Origin: Candidatus Micrarchaeota archaeon RBG_16_49_10
GTDB lineage: Archaea > Aenigmatarchaeota > Aenigmatarchaeia > CG10238-14
Assembly (NCBI GenBank): GCA_001784635.1
Contig: MFRS01000014.1
Location: forward strand, 14,611 to 19,807
DNA length: 5,197 nt
Reading direction: 5' to 3'
In this document: positions 4,183 through 5,197 of the stretch, one piece after another
How positions within the stretch are numbered: the stretch's first letter is position 1
Layout: each line of letters starts with the position of its first letter
Made by a program: the position numbers and the translations under genes
The notes under the pieces: generated by a model
The model's database searches: none
What the model saw: the letters and a program-made list of their open reading frames with translations, nothing else
Told to the model about the DNA's origin: nothing

Positions 4183-5197
4183 TTATACTGCTGTAATACC
4201 AGCAGCGGATACGTCCGTAACTTTGACTGCCATGTTTCCGTCCAATTTGCTCAAAAAGCTGTCCACTTGCTGCAACACGGATGTTGCGTCCCTTGTGTTC
4301 TCAGCTGCCCAACCGGCAACGATTACCACATCCTGGCCAGTAGCGAAGGCACCGGGTTTGTACTCGATGTAACCCTCACCAGCTGCGAATGGTAGCAATC
4401 CGGATGAACCGTATGTCGGGTAGGTCAAGTTCATTGCCTTTGCTGTCAACCTGTTGACAGCCGGACCACCGACCAACACCAAGTCCTTTCCGACTGTGGC
4501 TGGATCTGAGATTTCTGTGTCTAGCTTAGCAACCGCTGTCGTGACTGGAACAACTTTCTTGAATGTGCCAGATGTACCGCCTGAGGTACTTCCGGATGGA
4601 CCCAAGATTACGACATTGAGCTTGAAGTCAGTCTCGTCGCCGTTGACATCGAACTCAAAGCTATCTCCGGAGAGATGAGCCTTCGGGTCGAATACGACGA
4701 TACCAGTTTCTGTCCTGGTATCCTCTTCCCAACCGGAAATGTCTCTTGTTCCATACATCAAGTCGTTGGCGTATGTAGTGTCGCTGTCAGTTTCACCCAA
4801 GTAGGCGAAATTGCCGCTGCCGTCCTTCTCGATGTTTATAATCAAGTCGTCGCCAGTAGTCGCGTCCAAGGTTATGTTACCCTCGCCTATTGCTGCGTCC
4901 CAGCTTACCTTAACTGGTAATCTGGTGTCTTGGTAAGTGAAGTAACCCACTCCCGTAGATGCACCAGTCCCTGGGACAGTTGCTACGTATCTGATCTTGT
5001 TGTCGCTGGAGTCCTTGTAGAAGACAAGCACGTTGGTCGTACCGTTGTTGTACAGATACAAGTCGTCAGTATCGTGGCTGCCGGAATCCTCTATTGAATC
5101 CTTGCTGCTGCCCTCACCGAACAGGTGTAGGGTGTGAGCTGTGGATGCCAATATAGTGCTGCCGGTTGCTGGATACAAGTCAACGACCTCGTCTGCT
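4183..5197 (-). CDS. S-layer protein, C-terminal part (5' end beyond right edge)
   Basis: The frame is open from the right edge to the TAA at 4183-4185, giving about 337 residues; no start lies in the window (the first possible codon, TTG at 5178, is internal). The final 105 or so residues (about 4185-4500) match the methanococcal-type S-layer C-terminal domain: KDLVLVGGPAVNRLTAKAM, then EGYIEYKPG, then QDVVIVAGWAAENTRDATSVLQQVD. The preceding part is Asp/Gly/Thr/Ser-rich beta sheet, typical of surface proteins, with a Gly/Ser/Thr linker (GPSGSTSGGTSGT, about 4564-4602). Three Asn-X-Thr sequons are visible (NGT near 5045, NIT near 4880, NLT near 4430). No cysteines occur. The protein should assemble into the outer paracrystalline lattice. 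Codon use is more T/A-ending (GGT, GCA, ACT) than in the neighbouring genes, as often seen in very highly expressed genes. Confidence 0.88.
   Translation of the reverse strand, partial: ADEVVDLYPATGSTILASTAHTLHLFGEGSSKDSIEDSGSHDTDDLYLYNNGTTNVLVFYKDSSDNKIRYVATVPGTGASTGVGYFTYQDTRLPVKVSWDAAIGEGNITLDATTGDDLIINIEKDGSGNFAYLGETDSDTTYANDLMYGTRDISGWEEDTRTETGIVVFDPKAHLSGDSFEFDVNGDETDFKLNVVILGPSGSTSGGTSGTFKKVVPVTTAVAKLDTEISDPATVGKDLVLVGGPAVNRLTAKAMNLTYPTYGSSGLLPFAAGEGYIEYKPGAFATGQDVVIVAGWAAENTRDATSVLQQVDSFLSKLDGNMAVKVTDVSAAGITAV

Noticed and set aside
4454..4920. Two plus-strand reading frames opposite the S-layer gene
   Set aside because: They are antisense shadows of a clear S-layer coding sequence with no initiation signals.

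Overview
The window looks like a piece of an archaeal chromosome, most likely from a DPANN-type lineage; that lineage is an inference. The support is an archaeal/eukaryotic-type peptidyl-tRNA hydrolase (Pth2), a Methanococcus-style S-layer C-terminal domain, AT-rich TATA-like boxes placed about 26 bases before start codons that lack leaders, oligo-T terminators, and the short hypothetical membrane-anchored proteins common in DPANN genomes. Gene density is very high and no rRNA, tRNA, IS element or CRISPR array is visible.

Left part (1-930): the first 61 bases hold the N-terminus of a DJ-1/PfpI-family protein on the minus strand, which runs off the left edge. A symmetric AT-rich dyad (102-120) appears to be a bidirectional promoter serving this gene and a plus-strand pair: a small conserved-looking protein (141-584, possibly SecB-like) and pth2 (589-930), four bases apart.

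Middle (938-1676): a minus-strand AbrB/MazE-type antitoxin and MazF/PemK-type toxin overlap by 29 bases. The module looks more AT-rich than its neighbours and sits tail to tail with pth2. Its promoter carries a perfect 18-bp palindrome, a likely autoregulatory operator. The only sizeable intergenic stretch (1518-1676) also holds a fold-capable dyad of unknown role and a leaderless-type promoter for the next gene.

Right part (1677-5197): a plus-strand membrane GT2 glycosyltransferase with a complete D, DxD, TED, QRxRW motif set meets, with an 11-base tail overlap, a minus-strand group. That group is, in transcription order, the C-terminal third or so of an S-layer protein (open at the right edge), a strong oligo-T terminator, an unrecognised membrane-anchored protein, and a membrane-anchored thioredoxin-fold protein that has lost its CxxC. 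This half of the window is devoted to the cell surface: wall protein, glycan synthesis and two single-pass exported proteins.

I do not see an unambiguous new system. The best candidates for something undescribed are the CxxC-less thioredoxin-like protein with its unknown partner next to the S-layer gene, and the structured element upstream of the glycosyltransferase.
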